The notes: generated from the sequence alone by a model not told the origin. A stretch of DNA of 64,000 bases from Eutrigla gurnardus (GCA_963514095.1 OY741265.1:24489590-24553589); one strand, 5' to 3'; numbered from the stretch's first letter, positions 24,379-35,941 are shown. Numbers and translations: made by a program.

Positions 24379-27300
24379 CTAAAGGACAGAAAAAAGAAAC
24401 ATTTCAGGGGAAACAGAATGCAAAATTAGCCAATTAAGAATCAAAATGCCCAGAGGTAGAAAAGTAGTCCATTCATACTGGATTAGATTCATCATGAGAA
24501 TGTTTGCGGAACATTTGCCAGTGGCTACTGTGAAAATTATTGTTCCATTCATAAATTAAGGTTTAAGATTAAGTTAAGGGTACCCCTTATTTCATTATTT
24601 TTCTTTCAGTTCTGAATGATGAAAATAATAGTACAAATTTAAAAGGGAGGGAGAGTTGTCTCCACAGAGATCGTTCGTACCTTTTCCTCGTGAGCAGGAT
24701 CCAGGGTGAACCACAGAGCCACAGCACACCTCTGACCCTTGGTGACGGCTCTGACGCCGTGGGGGTTTTCTTGCCCCGCCCCAAACCCGACCACGCGGCC
24801 ACACTGTGGATGCACCTCGGCCTGAAGAAGTCCAACAATATAGGACATGCAACATTTAATAGCAGCGAAGCTTGATATTTATTATTGTCTCTGCCGGGAG
24901 AGGAGATAATGTGTTTGGTGCGTGTGTGTATGTGCATCTGTCTGTCTGTCCATGGCTAATCTAGCATACTACTGGTCATATCGGTCTAATCATTTTTGGT
25001 GCTCATTAATGACTGTATGCTCAATGACCTGTCATGGTTGCAGTGATTCACTTTCCGAAAAATATTTTATTGACTGTTTTCACCGTCATTGACTCCTTAT
25101 TACTCTAAACCGGGGCTGCAAGTGATAAACAACTGGTTCAGTTTGGTATCTAGTTTCCATTACGGATTATGAATAGTTCCCCTCTTGATTTGCACACCTA
25201 TGTAAGGCAGTTGCATCTATGTATGGATGTATGTGTGAGTATATTTATGTTATTTACTAAGCGATGCTCATACATAAAAAGTGAACTGAGAGATGACTAT
25301 GAGTACATCTTAAAGCTAATGTGCTAATACAGCTAACAAAGCTAACAGCTAATAAGGCTAATAAAGTTAACAGAGCTAATAGCTAATTGGGTTAATACAG
25401 CTTACAGAGCTACAGAGCTAGCCGCTAACAGGGCTTATACATTTAACAGAGGTAACAGCTAATGGGGTTAATACAGTTTACAGAGCTAACCACTAATGGG
25501 GTTAATACAACTTACAGAGCTACAGAGTTAACCGCTAATGGGGCTAATACAGCCAACAGAGGTAACAGCTCATGCGGCTAATACAGCTAACAAAAATACA
25601 GAGCTAACAGCTAATGGGGCTAATACAGCTAACAGCTCATGCGGCTAATACAGCTTACAAAAATACAGAGCTAACAGCTGACAGGGCTTATACAGGTAAC
25701 AGCGCTAACAGGGCTTATATGGCTAAACATTGACTCAAACACAGAGCAGGACAGACAGTTTCTCTTTAGAGGAAGCGTTTCTACGTTAACAGCAGTTTAG
25801 CTGCATGGAGCTGGTGCAGACAGCTGCATAGATTAAAATGAGAGCATATCTGTTGTGTGAGACCTGCGAGTGAAAAACACGTCTGATACGCTTGCAGTTT
25901 AGTCATCAAACATTACAGCAGTGGTCGGTGCAGACACACCTGGTGGAGGTCTGCACCCTACTGAGTGCACTTTTCTAGTCGTTTTTATTTATACATACAG
26001 CACATGTTGGGGGAAAAAATTATGAAAAGAAAAGCTGAATATTTACCGTGACCGTTTTAGCATCCAACTCGGTGAAAATGAATTCTCCTCCCTCAAAGTC
26101 ATCATTAAGATAAAGGATGGCGCTGCAGGGGAGAGACATTAGGATGTTACGAGGGTGCTCATCATTAGGGTTGTCTGGTTGAAGGATAGACTCTGCAGTG
26201 TACTTCTGTGTGTGTGTGTGCTCACCTGTAGTCTCTGTGTGTGTATGCAGGAGGTTCCTTTATGCACTCATTCAGCTCAGAGACCAGCAGACAGTTGTCC
26301 ACGTGAACAGCGTGACTCAGGTCCTCACGGTCTCCCTGCTTCTCTGAATAAATAACAGTGCAGACAGAAGAAAATACAGCATTAGAATGTGATCACACAA
26401 CTCAACCACCATCACATGTCAGTACTGCATCCAGAAAAACTTCACGAGCTGGTGAACATCTGTCTCATGATCCAGATATTTGGTTTAGACCAAAAAACTA
26501 GTAGGCTACCTAGTACGGTTTACTATTACCCCCATCGTGTTGCTGTATACATGCATGTCTGTCAAAAACATTATCATTTTATTCTTTTATACATTTATGT
26601 GAAATGATCATAATTAGCACATTATTTATGGCTAAAAAGTGTGTTTTGTGAGGTCACAGTTACTTTTGACCACCAAAATCTAAACTGTTCATCTTTGAGG
26701 GACATACTTCCAAAAACCCAGGACTCTACCTCATTCTCTGAACTTGTTCTGTTGGTTGGTCTAACAAAGGTGACGGATGATTTCATCATCCTTCACTTGT
26801 CTCTTCCACAGACACAATGCCAGCAAACTGTCCTCTGCTGGACTTACCGTCGATGGCGGAGCGACACACCAGGTGTGAGTAGGAGAAGTAGAGCGGCGTG
26901 TTCAGGTTGAAGTAGGACTCCAACACCTTCTTCACCTTCTCGCTGATGTCGAAGAACAGACGGGCGCTCTTCAGAGGAACCTTCCCCTCCTGACCCAGCT
27001 GCAGGAGGAGGAAACACTTTATAACAGCAGCTAAGGATGGAACTCACTGTAGCAGGACTACAGACCTTCACAGCCTTCAGGACGGTGACTCCCTGGAACA
27101 TCTCACTGGGGGAGTGTGGGGAAGGGCGCCCCCTGTAGCCGTCACCTTTCAGAGCAGCTGCCTGGGAAATATGCACAACGTCGACACTTTATGGACTGAG
27201 ACACTCTGAGAAAAACCCACGGAAATAGGACACAAACAATCATCGTGTGACCTGAACTTTCAATATTCCATATACTCGTATTATGCCAAAATTCTGCATT

Positions 27301-30300
27301 AAAGCCAAAACTATACTACAGTGTTCTATTCATTGTGATAACATCATTATTACACATTTTTGCAACAATAAGTATGTCTTTAATGACAGATATAAGATAG
27401 ATAATTCCTATTTTAATAAATAAACATGCATTAAATGTTTTTAAAGCTGCAGTAGGTTATTTTCCTGGCCACAGTGGAACAGCCAGTAAATGCAACATTG
27501 ATATATCATCACCAACGTATGAACAAAAAGTTGCTTGTTTACACAATTTTATGAGAAAGATTCACTCTCTTTTAGCTCCGTCTTTGATCTACACCAAAAT
27601 ATCTGTCTCTGTAGCTGCTAAATGCTCTACTATGTTTATCAGCTAGTTGCTAACTGTGTCTGCTGTATGGTGCTGGACATGTAGAAACTTAGTTGATCCA
27701 CAGTTCATATATTAATGAATTATTCATATTTACTAGTGTGCAGCTTTAAGGGAAGGCCATGATTTAATAGCATCCTGTCCAGCCTGATGCACTCCCAAAG
27801 CAAGTTCCTAAAAACATGGCAATTAAATCAACTCAATACATCATGAGCAACTTCATTGGTCCGATAACTCACATTGGAGAGGCGGTGCAGCTCCCTGCAC
27901 TCGTTATCAGTGATCACCCCGTCAAGCAGCACCCGCTGAGAGCCGTTCAGCTGCTTGGACGTCATGGTTACCTTTATGTCATCATACAACAGAGCACCAC
28001 CTGAAGGAGAAAGGAGAGTATCAGTCTGAGGTCTCTATTTAAATTACTTTTAATGCATGCAAGTTCATGCACTTCTCCTTTTTTCTAGTTGAACGGTGCA
28101 TAATCTGGGCACAAAGTAAGCTGCAAGCAACAAAGTGGCTGCATTTAGTCTCTTAGTCAATCAAAGGTGCGTTTGGGGCGTGATATCGATCAAACCATTT
28201 AGAGTGTCATATCCCATTTCCCCTTAAATGCTATTTAAATGGCAGATTTGGCGTATTTTTGCAGTGAATTACGGTTTGTAGTTGAAAGGATAAACGACGA
28301 CAAATAAAGATTGAAACATAATTATTTTTCTTACAAAAACAAATCTATGTTTATTTAATACATTTTATGTGGTGATTGAAAAACTAAATTGGATCACACG
28401 AGTTGGAAACAATCCTACGTGGTCACCCTTGGAGTCTGATTCTACAAATAGTATAATATTAAGAGTAGCCTGATTTATCAGTAATTGTGCAGAACAACGA
28501 GTTCCAACACAATGATTAGACACGGGAGAGAAAGTGTTTAAATAAATTGAACGCCAACATTATGATGGAAGGAAGCTTCCAGTTACAGCTCTAGAAATGT
28601 TTTCATCTTGTGTCCATTGACGTGGTGCTAAAGTGGTGTCACCGTGTTGTAAAGGGAGGGAAGGGACAGTTATGTGGTCCGAATAATGCGCCCTTTGATA
28701 AGCAAGAATATATTTAATCATTGATGTTAAACCAGGTTGTTGTTGCTCAATGTCGCAAATGCTTTCTGGTATTATAGTTAAGTTTTGACTATAGTTTAAC
28801 GATATGATGAGGCAATTTGGAATAAACGCACCACTATCTCACTGACATCTGGTTCAGTAGTGATCTGGGTGTTATTTTATAATATTCTAATATTCACCTT
28901 CCTGCGGTGCTATTATCATGGTAATATCTGAAGAATCCTTCTTCTTCTCCTCGACCAGAGTCTCAATCTCCTTCATTAGGTTTCCGATTTCCTCCGTGAT
29001 CCTCGCGGCTGTCTCTTTGTCGGCTCTGAGACGCACACATAGGAAGGAAGAGAGGTCAGAACATCACTTAGCAATAAATGTATTATTGCCCTGCACAAGT
29101 GTGTGTGTGTCTGTGTGTGTGTGTGTGTCAGGCGGTGTTTCCTATCTTACTTTTGTTTGTCTCTCAGTTTCTTTGGCATGACATCTTCAGGGGTCCATGT
29201 GTCCTGAAAACCAGATGACAGTCAAGGGAACGAGTCAAACACCGTCATGCGTGAAATCGCTGCATCAAATAAGCAAAATGTGATCAATAACAAATGATTA
29301 ATTCACACACTGGGTCTACAAAGGTGATTCCGAAGGCTTCATATCCAAAGTAGAGCAGCTCTTTTTCCAGTATGGACTGTTGAATGTGCAGCTTCACCAC
29401 CTACAAGTAAAAAAAAAAAAAAGGAAATCAATTGAATCTTGATTGCATCTGTTGAAAACTGGTCTGCAAAATGAGATATACCCATAAGACATATTCAATT
29501 AAATGTTCAGGCCCAGAAAACAGCGATGCATTAACTAATCTCTGGATTTGAGCGACCTCTACTGGTGACCAGTGGAACACACCCTTCCCTTGCCGTCCTG
29601 TTTGTGTACTGTGGCCTGTAATTGTGTACTCTGACTTTATTTTGTGTAAAGTGTAACGTTTGGTGGATGCAAGTGCTACTGAAGTGGAGATTTCCAAGAA
29701 AAAATGTATTTGAGAAAATGGTCTTTAAAGAATTGTGATGTTATGTTCCTTATGTTTCGACACTACAGGTGAATAGGGTATAAGATGTAAGTAATACAAC
29801 ATTAATCTTCCCCAAATGATTACTTATATCAAGAAAATAATGTTCTATTAGTTCTAGTAAGTCTTCTGAAATGTTGTGTTAAAATATACAAATGAGGAAT
29901 TATCTAATGGTACATTTTTGTGAATTTAGGAGAATCTACAGACGCACAATAAATGTGTCTTTGGGATGTTTTCTTTCCGCTAGTCTGACAGACATGTTGT
30001 CATAGCAGGAAAAGCACAGGTGTTACTAATAACATTAACAGTGTCCTATTCAGGAAACTGTGACAGTGTGACAGTGAGTCGGGTGGACAATACAGCAGGA
30101 CCCTGGAAAGAAATCCACTAATGGAGTTCAGCCGGCATTCATTCTGCTGTGAAGAATGTCTATGAAACACACGATGTAAAGAAGGGAAGACAGAAAGCAC
30201 CTTGAATAGCTGCAGGCGACACGTAGTATCAAATCGTCTCTACAGCTGAAACTAAATGTGTTTATAAGTGCGGTTGGCAGATTAATAATGAAATTGTTGT

Positions 30301-33300
30301 TGTATTTACAATTAGTTTGTTAACTTTCATTATGATAGAAATCTCAGTATCATTAATCATAATTAGTATTGATCAACAACCCTATTAACCCACTATAAAT
30401 ACTGTAGAATATGGACATTTAGAGCCTGCGGCAGCAAAAGAAATCATAGTCATTGCTTCTTTAAAAGGCAGCAAACGTTTATGTGCTTCAGATTACCATC
30501 AGCGCTTTTTTTAATGTCTCTTTCGAGCCCTTAAGTACATTTGAGTGCTAATTGAGGCCATCTTTCTCTCACTGCACGCTTCCAGACTGATTTACTGCCG
30601 ATCGTTATGGATTAGGATAACTCACTGCTAAAAATAACTGCCCTCACAAGGTGCTTTGGACCAAAGCCCGGCTAGACATAGTGCCAATTCCACCGACTGT
30701 ACCTCTCTGGCGGATATCGTTTCTGCCTTGTCTTCGCCGAGCACGACGGAATAATACGCCAGGTTCTGCTTCATCACTTCATCTCCGGGGTGAAACAACA
30801 GGAAGGTCTTCGCACACTCTATGGCCTGCTCATACTTCTCACCTGCAGAGAGGGAGCAGAAGAACACTGACTGAACGTCTTATTCTACAGAAACATGCAA
30901 CTTGTTTATTTTCTCACTTGCCTCTCGGGGCTTCCGTACGTATAAATGTAATGTAGAAAAGAGATTTAACACTAAAATAAAGTTGAGTGGAAGAGATAAT
31001 GCTGATAAACAATTTGCATTACACGTGAAGCCTGGCTGGTGACATCATGATCGACGCAGTCATGTGATGCAGGGCAAATGCTCTCAGGTTACTGAAACAG
31101 TCTGCTGCTAATGGCGTACTTAATTCTCAATTGTGTAGGCTGTAAGCAGCAGTGGTGGACAGTAACGGAGTAAATTTACTTAAGTACTGTCATTAAGTAC
31201 ATATCCAGAGGATTTGTACTTTACTTGAGTATTAGATTTCTTTGGTACTTATGACTCTAACTTGAATACATTTCCAAGACAAATACTTTTACTTTTACAC
31301 AAGTTAATTTCTAGAAAGGCTGAAAAGTACTTGGTACTTTAAGGTCTGCTCTTTTTTTTTCTTTCTTTTTAAAAAAAATACTATTGGACACAAGCTGTGT
31401 TTGTCAAAGAAGGAAACCTATCACAGTGCACGCTCTCCACTGGGATCTACGTAAAAGCGGAAATACGTAATCCCTCCCCATAAGGATACCGCCAAAGTAG
31501 CCACGCTTTCGACTGTGTTTGTCAACACAAAACCGCGACAACGGCTGAGTCTCAGACTGAGTGTGATAATGATCCGGAGGAACTTTCAGAAAATGTTAGA
31601 GCTATGTTCGATGCAGCATCGAACATAGTTAGTTAGTTAGTGCAGTTTCCTTGGCAATATTACACTGTAAAATACATTATGTTAATCTAGTCATACTAGT
31701 TAAAGGTATATGTACTGTATTATATTTTACTTATCTTGTGTGACTGTATAGCGCATAGCAGTGGTTGGTATTTACTGGTGCAGGAAGACATGAACCCCCA
31801 AAGCCTTTTTTACACAAATATTTATTAACTATGTTGAGCCTAGAACCATTCATTTTATTTGAAATTTACTCTTACTCTTACTCTTACTTAAAGTAAATTT
31901 AAAGCATGTACTTTTGGATACTTAAGTACCTTTAAAAGCAAGTACTGGGGTCGAGTACTCTGTCCATCTCTGGTAAGCAGTACATGCTAACTGGGTATGC
32001 AGTATGTGGTATAAAGTATGTTAGTATGCGATATCCAACACAGTTTAGACTGGAGTTCAACAAGATCAACATCTGTTCCATCCCATCTCCACTGGGACCA
32101 GAACAGGACGACCTTCTGAGGATCCCCTTCGGGAGCACTGGGAGAAAGACTTTGGGACTGACACTTCTGATGAAGTATGGCAGGATTTCATTAAACATCC
32201 ACATGGATTAGACGTGGTTTATTAATACATAGAATACAATACGAGTTCCCAGCATTAGATAAGATCTGCTCCTGCAGATGAAGCCTCTTTTTACCATTTG
32301 TCAGTGCTGCCCAAGTCTTGCACTGCTGTGGCCATCGTTGAAACCACCATAAATCACATTATTTGGAGGAGCTCCCGGAGTGTTTGCACTCGCAGGTGCA
32401 CAGTGTAATTGCTGAACCTATCTGTCTTTGTTGGCACGTTGTTGGCGTTGATTCACTGGAAATGTGCCAAACCGCCATTTTACTGTAAACGTGCAGGAAG
32501 TGGTACAGCTCAGGCTTTAAAAATTAATACACAAGAGGCTCGGAAAGATATTTTTAAAGTTTAAAAGCATTTCCTCTCTTATACTTTAAACAAAATCTTG
32601 TATCCAAACATCAAGAAAACATTTCCTGGACCTCTATCTCCATCCTTCCACCAGTTTGATTTTCCCTTGCTAGGTGCCAGTTACCCTAGAGGGGGATCAC
32701 CTGTCTGTTTGCTATGTATGCGTGAAGAATAAGCGACCATCTATCCAACACAAATATCGTGTTGTCTGAACCAGGCATGAGGCACATTCAGGGTTTCATT
32801 CCATTACAGTCAAGGACGTCAGATAAAGGTACAAACTCAAAGAGAAAGTGTCGGACTCACTGTTGTAGTAGGAGAACTGCAGGTAGTTGAAATGTGAGGG
32901 CAGGAAGTCCTCAAAGGGCTTGTCTTTGCCAGCAGTCGAGGCCAACTCTACTGCACAATGCTGCTTACAGTTCAGTACCTGCATGTAGTGGTCTGACGCG
33001 TCCAAACGCACCCACAAAGGACAACGGTCAGCAACATCTCTACTTTCATACATGAATCGTTTCTGCACAAAAGCCCAACGAGCTGCTGTCTCACCTGTCA
33101 TGGTCTGGAACAGGTCGGCACTGTACTCCATGTAGTTGTACCCGTCGTAGTTGTAGGCTCCCTCACACAGCGCTCTGCACTCCTTGTCGGCAGTAAAGTA
33201 TTCATCCAAGGCCGCCTGGAAGTGATCCGCCGCCAGGCCGAATGACTCGTCGCTGTAGTAACTCTTCCCCTGCAGGAACTCGGCCTGAGCAGGGAGAAAG

Positions 33301-35941
33301 CGGCATATGGTCACCATTAGAGAGGGGAGAGTTCTGTACTCTTACTACCATTATATGATGCATAAAAGTGTCCTTTTCTAGGATAGCAAGGTTATAACAA
33401 AGTGCACAAAACGGCTTGGTTTAATTTTGCCTTTAGATAGCGTTTGAACCTAAATCTGAATCAGAATCCAGTTTATTGACAAGTAAGTTTTCACATACGA
33501 GGAATTTGTTTTGGTATATTGGTGTACACATAGGAAACAGAAAAAATATAAACTACTGAAAAAGGAAAGAGGCAAGAATATGCAAAAACTAAAGGGGATG
33601 TACAAAAGTTCACAGTTGAAAGAATGTGCATTATACAGAGAAACTAGTACAGAAAGGCATGCGCTAATGTAACACCTTTATTTTCCACCATACACCACAC
33701 TTCTATATAGTCCACAAGTTGAAACATGTGTCTGCATATTTGAAAACGTTTTACTGTTTTACCGTTGGACCATGTGACAAAATGCCAACAGATTTATGAA
33801 ATATACTGAATCAAAAAGTGCTGAAATGTGCGCAAAGTAAAAAACATCATAGACCACCAGCCCCCTCTAAAGACCCCTTGAGGCCCAGAGGACACAAAAG
33901 GCCCTGAACAGCAACAGAGAAGGCGTTTGCTCTCACCATATGTGGCATGACCTCCAAATCTTTGAAGTCCTCCGGCTGTACTCCCGCCATCATCCTGTAG
34001 TACTCCAGGTTCTGTTTCATCTCCATGTGGTCCGGGTTGGCCTGGAAGAACGTGTTGGCAGCTGCCACTGCCTTGTCCAGCTTATTGATCTGAAAACAAG
34101 ACACGGGGGTTGAGCTTGTGGCGTCACTACCTCATTTTACCAGGGATTTAGTCCCAAATGGATCTTTTTGCTTTCACCCGTTGCTAATAGAAAATGTGTG
34201 CATCATTTCTCAGTTGTACTTGATTAAACTGAACAAACTTTGTCAATCTGAGATGAAACATATATTCAACTGTAAGTTTAGTGAACCAGTCCCTTCTGGT
34301 TGTATGGACCTTATTCTGAAGAGGTGTCAAGACATTTGTATGTTGACCTCCTCAGGAATTATAATCACTCATTTCTAGTGTTGTAATGGCAAGAGCCTGG
34401 CCATACGATACGTATCTTGATACAGGTGCTACGATTCAATACTCCATATTCACCATATGATGGAAGCCTCCATTCTCTATGACTGAAGATAGATTACAAC
34501 ACTGCTATCTAGCTTTTGGGGCTTTAAACACAACACAAAATGAACCGAGTCTGCCACGAATCTCTACACGGAAACTATTCATTACACATCGATTACAGTG
34601 CTTTAGAGAATCGATTCAGTATCAGTAGCTCTCTCACACCCCTACTTAGATATATCTCCCCCTACATAATCCAAGCTGTCAGTTCAGTGGTCAGTTCAGT
34701 GGCCAGTGGTCAGTTCAGTGGTCTGTAATTAAAAAAACAAACTGGCATTTTCAGACCAACTGGTTTAGATTTGCACTCAAATAGAAGTGAGTTGTGGCTC
34801 CCCACCGTGTTATAACGAAAAACTTTTTTAAAACCAGCTTGGTTGGAAGGTTGAGTCAGCTGATCAGCAATATCTCTTTGGTTTTTTTTTCTGAATTAAG
34901 TAGCTCATGAAATTACTATTATAAATGGAAAATTGCAAAGTGATTATATTTGATTTTAGTAACATTGAAATTCTGTACCAATTTTTCATCATTCAGTTTG
35001 CTGCTTTCAAGTTCTGTCTGATGGTCGTTTTTTAAGTGTTAAACAATATAAATATATTTTTAAAATGTTGTATAACTGTGTATCATTGCCCACGTCACTT
35101 TACAACTAAGTCTCCACATGATTAACCACTTCTGTCTTTTGGTAAATACATTTATATCTCGCTTTCTAGTTACTCTACTTGTAGAGTTGGATTTCTCGGG
35201 AGCATTTGAACGCAGCCCTCTGTGCCTGTAAACCGCTGGATCCCAAAAGTGAACGTCCCGACGTCAGACTGCACCGCCGCAGCTGACTCCACCTTAAGAC
35301 GTGGCATGGCTGTCTCGGTTTTTGGGGGGTTGGGGCACTTTACAGTATCCAACTCCACATCAGCTCCAAGGCAAAGCTTTGAATGGGATCTCAGCTAAAA
35401 CCGTGTTGTTCTGGGCCTGCGGGTTTAGCGTGAACTTAATGTGTGCGCTGCACTTTCACACCAGGACAGCACCGATCGGAGCGGGTTAGCGGTTACGCAC
35501 CTTAAAATAGGCGACCTGCAGGTAGTTGTACGGAGTCCTCTTCTTGAACTCCAGCTTTACTTCTTCGGTGACTTGGTGCAGAGTCGGTGCGCCCAGTTTC
35601 TCGGACTCGCAGGAGTGCACACAGTCCGCCCGTTTGAGTATTTTCTGGAAGAAGCCCAGGTCCTCCACGGGCCCGGCCCCCGGTACGGGAACTTCCAAGC
35701 CGGGCGCGCGATCCCCGAAAGCGGTCTGGTTGGCGCAGCTGAGCCGGCACTGAGCCTTGACGCTGCGGACCGTAGCTTTGTTCCGGAGCGCCTTCTCCAT
35801 GTTCAGGATCACGGTGAGCCAGTCCCCCTTGTAGTAGGCTTCCACCGCCGTGTCGAAGAGGAAGTCGTAGGGCTCCAGGGTCTGCGGGGCGCACTGGGGA
35901 AGGACGAGGCAGAAAACCAGCAGCGCATGACGAAGCGCCAT
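23860..35941 (-). CDS. p3h1: prolyl 3-hydroxylase 1 (leprecan), complete 15-exon gene
   Basis: P3H1 is an Fe(II)/2-oxoglutarate dioxygenase of the ER that, with CRTAP and cyclophilin B, 3-hydroxylates specific prolines of fibrillar collagen. The 15 coding segments join in frame (2,556 nt, 851 residues) with GT/AG borders. Seen in order: signal peptide (1-20); leprecan/TPR-like region with four CxxxC motifs (CRLSC, CVHSC, CRALC, CKQHC); linker helix (KADKETAARITEEIGNLMKE); dioxygenase domain with HVD (H581, D583), distal H653 (NPHGV) and 2-oxoglutarate-binding R663; C-terminal KEEL for ER retrieval. The paralogue choice rests on P3H1-like stretches such as YDGYNYMEYSADLFQ, KPFEDFLPSHF and ERIQAQDML, which fit remembered P3H1 better than P3H2 or P3H3. 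Human P3H1 has 736 residues; the excess is a long C-terminal tail. The start is in a CCACCATGG context. Confidence 0.95.
24681..24821 (-). CDS. p3h1: p3h1 exon 14 (distal iron His and 2OG Arg)
   Basis: Residues 633-679, AEVHPQCGRVVGF to ALWFTLDPAHEEK. NPHGV supplies H653, and KGQRCAVALWF supplies R663, the 2-oxoglutarate-binding arginine. Acceptor TCTTCAG, donor GTACGA. Confidence 0.96.
24822..26046 (-). other. p3h1: p3h1 intron 13
   Basis: Intron between exons 13 and 14. It holds the degenerate GCTAAC-type minisatellite listed separately and no other recognised feature. Confidence 0.9.
25306..25735 (+). repeat. degenerate minisatellite (gctaacagctaat...)
   Basis: About 430 bases of irregularly repeated 'gctaacagctaatggggctaatacagctaacagagctacag' variants. 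Sub-units such as gctaatacagctaacag recur many times with shuffled order and point changes, so this is an old array rather than a clean tandem repeat. Confidence 0.85.
26047..26122 (-). CDS. p3h1: p3h1 exon 13
   Basis: Residues 607-632, SAILYLNDDFEGGEFIFTEL then DAKTVT, the conserved beta-strand region (F-x-G-G-x-F). Acceptor CCTGCAG, donor GTAAAT; ends in phase 0. Confidence 0.95.
26226..26343 (-). CDS. p3h1: p3h1 exon 12 (iron-binding HxD)
   Basis: Residues 568-606 plus two bases, EKQGDREDLSHAVHVDNCLL to AYTHRDY. It carries the first two iron ligands, H581 and D583. The usual HPVHVD is HAVHVD here, which leaves the ligands intact. Acceptor TATTCAG, donor GTGAGC. Confidence 0.94.
26848..26998 (-). 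CDS. p3h1: p3h1 exon 11
   Basis: Residues 518-567 plus one base, LGQEGKVPLKSARLFFDISE to YFSYSHLVCRSAID. Acceptor CCTGCAG, donor GTAAGT. Confidence 0.95.
27066..27161 (-). CDS. p3h1: p3h1 exon 10
   Basis: Residues 486-517, AAALKGDGYRGRPSPHSPSE to TVLKAVK, including the conserved GDGYRG...SPH(S/T)P motif. Acceptor TTCCCAG, donor GTCTGT. Confidence 0.95.
27445..27745. mobile_element. 301-bp MITE flanked by TTAA, in p3h1 intron 9
   Basis: Begins AGCTGCAGTAGG and ends TGTGCAGCT, with TTAA on both sides (27,441-27,444 and 27,746-27,749). It has no coding capacity. The alternative reading is a TA duplication with AAGCTGC/GCAGCTT ends. It is a widespread type of miniature element in fish. Confidence 0.75.
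27873..28000 (-). CDS. p3h1: p3h1 exon 9
   Basis: Residues 443-485, GGALLYDDIKVTMTSKQLNG... to RELHRLSN, the start of the dioxygenase domain. Acceptor CCTTCAG, donor GTGAGT; ends in phase 0. Confidence 0.95.
28898..29025 (-). CDS. p3h1: p3h1 exon 8
   Basis: Residues 400-442 plus one base, KADKETAARITEEIGNLMKE followed by IETLVEEKKK. This is a charged, probably helical linker strongly conserved in P3H1. Acceptor GTCTCAG, donor GTGAAT. Confidence 0.94.
29151..29203 (-). CDS. p3h1: p3h1 exon 7
   Basis: Residues 383-399 plus two bases, DTWTPEDVMPKKLRDKQ. A short 53-nt exon with acceptor TTTTCAG and donor GTAAGA, in the linker before the catalytic domain. Confidence 0.92.
29311..29400 (-). CDS. 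p3h1: p3h1 exon 6
   Basis: Residues 353-382, VVKLHIQQSILEKELLYFGY...ITFVDP, matching the LLEKELLFFAYD segment of P3H1. Acceptor CTTGTAG follows a short A-rich tract; donor GTGTGT. Confidence 0.92.
30703..30842 (-). CDS. p3h1: p3h1 exon 5
   Basis: Residues 306-352, SEKYEQAIECAKTFLLFHP...ETISARE, the last TPR-like unit. Acceptor CTCTGCAG, donor GTACAG; ends in phase 0. Confidence 0.93.
31150..31972. mobile_element. 823-bp hAT-type MITE, in p3h1 intron 4
   Basis: Begins CAGTGGTGGACAGTAAC and ends in the inverse form (TCTGTCCATCTCTG). It is flanked by a perfect 8-bp target duplication, GTAAGCAG (31,142-31,149 and 31,973-31,980). Subterminal 'tactt(g/a)agta' repeats are typical of this common fish hAT family. 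No transposase frame is present. Confidence 0.93.
32861..32992 (-). CDS. p3h1: p3h1 exon 4
   Basis: Residues 262-305, DHYMQVLNCKQHC...NYLQFSYYN, carrying the fourth CxxxC (CKQHC). The exon runs from phase 1 to phase 1, with acceptor GCGTCAG and donor GTGAGT. Confidence 0.94.
32993..33094 (-). other. p3h1: p3h1 intron 3, 102 nt and open in frame
   Basis: Minimal intron with GTGAGA donor and GCGTCAG acceptor. Its length is a multiple of three and it has no stop in the p3h1 frame, so retention would insert 34 residues (beginning ETAARW) between TMT and DHYMQ. Removing it restores the family sequence LFQTMTDHYMQVLNC, so splicing is the expected state. Confidence 0.9.
33095..33284 (-). CDS. p3h1: p3h1 exon 3
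   Basis: Residues 199-261 plus one base, AEFLQGKSYYSDESF...ADLFQTMT, carrying the third CxxxC (CRALC). Acceptor TGCTCAG, donor GTGAGA. The following 102-nt intron is open in the same frame. Confidence 0.94.
33450..33640 (+). repeat. teleost interspersed repeat fragment
   Basis: Contains 'gaatcagaatccagtttattgacaagtaagttttcacatacgaggaatttg', recognisable as the common fish 'aatcagctttattggccaagt' repeat. It is a partial copy within p3h1 intron 2; the family is not resolved. Confidence 0.5.
33937..34089 (-). CDS. p3h1: p3h1 exon 2
   Basis: Residues 148-198, INKLDKAVAAANTFF...DLEVMPHM, a TPR-like helix pair. Acceptor TTTTCAG, donor GTGAGA, phase 0 at both ends. Confidence 0.95.
34376..34647. 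mobile_element. degenerate hAT-like MITE in p3h1 intron 1
   Basis: The left side reads 'tagtgttgtaatgg...atacgatacgtatcttgatacaggtgctacgattc', and the right side ends 'gattcagtatcag...cacaccccta'. The atacgat/cgattc subterminal pattern and TAG...CTA ends are typical of fish hAT miniature elements. The copy is decayed and has no clear target duplication. Confidence 0.45.
35501..35941 (-). CDS. p3h1: p3h1 exon 1
   Basis: Residues 1-147: signal peptide MALRHALLVFCLVLPQCAPQ, then the first leprecan repeat (EPYDFLFDTAVEAYYKGDW) and two CxxxC motifs, ending ...NYLQVAYFK in phase 0 at a GTGCGT donor. An in-frame ATG lies further upstream (36,148), but it would bury the signal peptide behind a long non-conserved leader, so 35,941 is preferred. 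Confidence 0.95.

Noticed and set aside
32796..33317. Single 173-codon frame read as one uninterrupted p3h1 exon
   Set aside because: Removing the 102-nt segment with GT/AG borders restores the conserved TMTDHYMQVLNC sequence, and both ends of the long frame run past good splice sites.
4203..35941. Alternative assignment as the CLDN1-P3H2 pair, which are also neighbours in mammals
   Set aside because: The claudin matches claudin-19 far better (GYFLALGGW...KQSSYAGDAIITAVGL). The hydroxylase matches P3H1 at diagnostic stretches (YDGYNY.EY.ADLFQ, ER.QA.D.).
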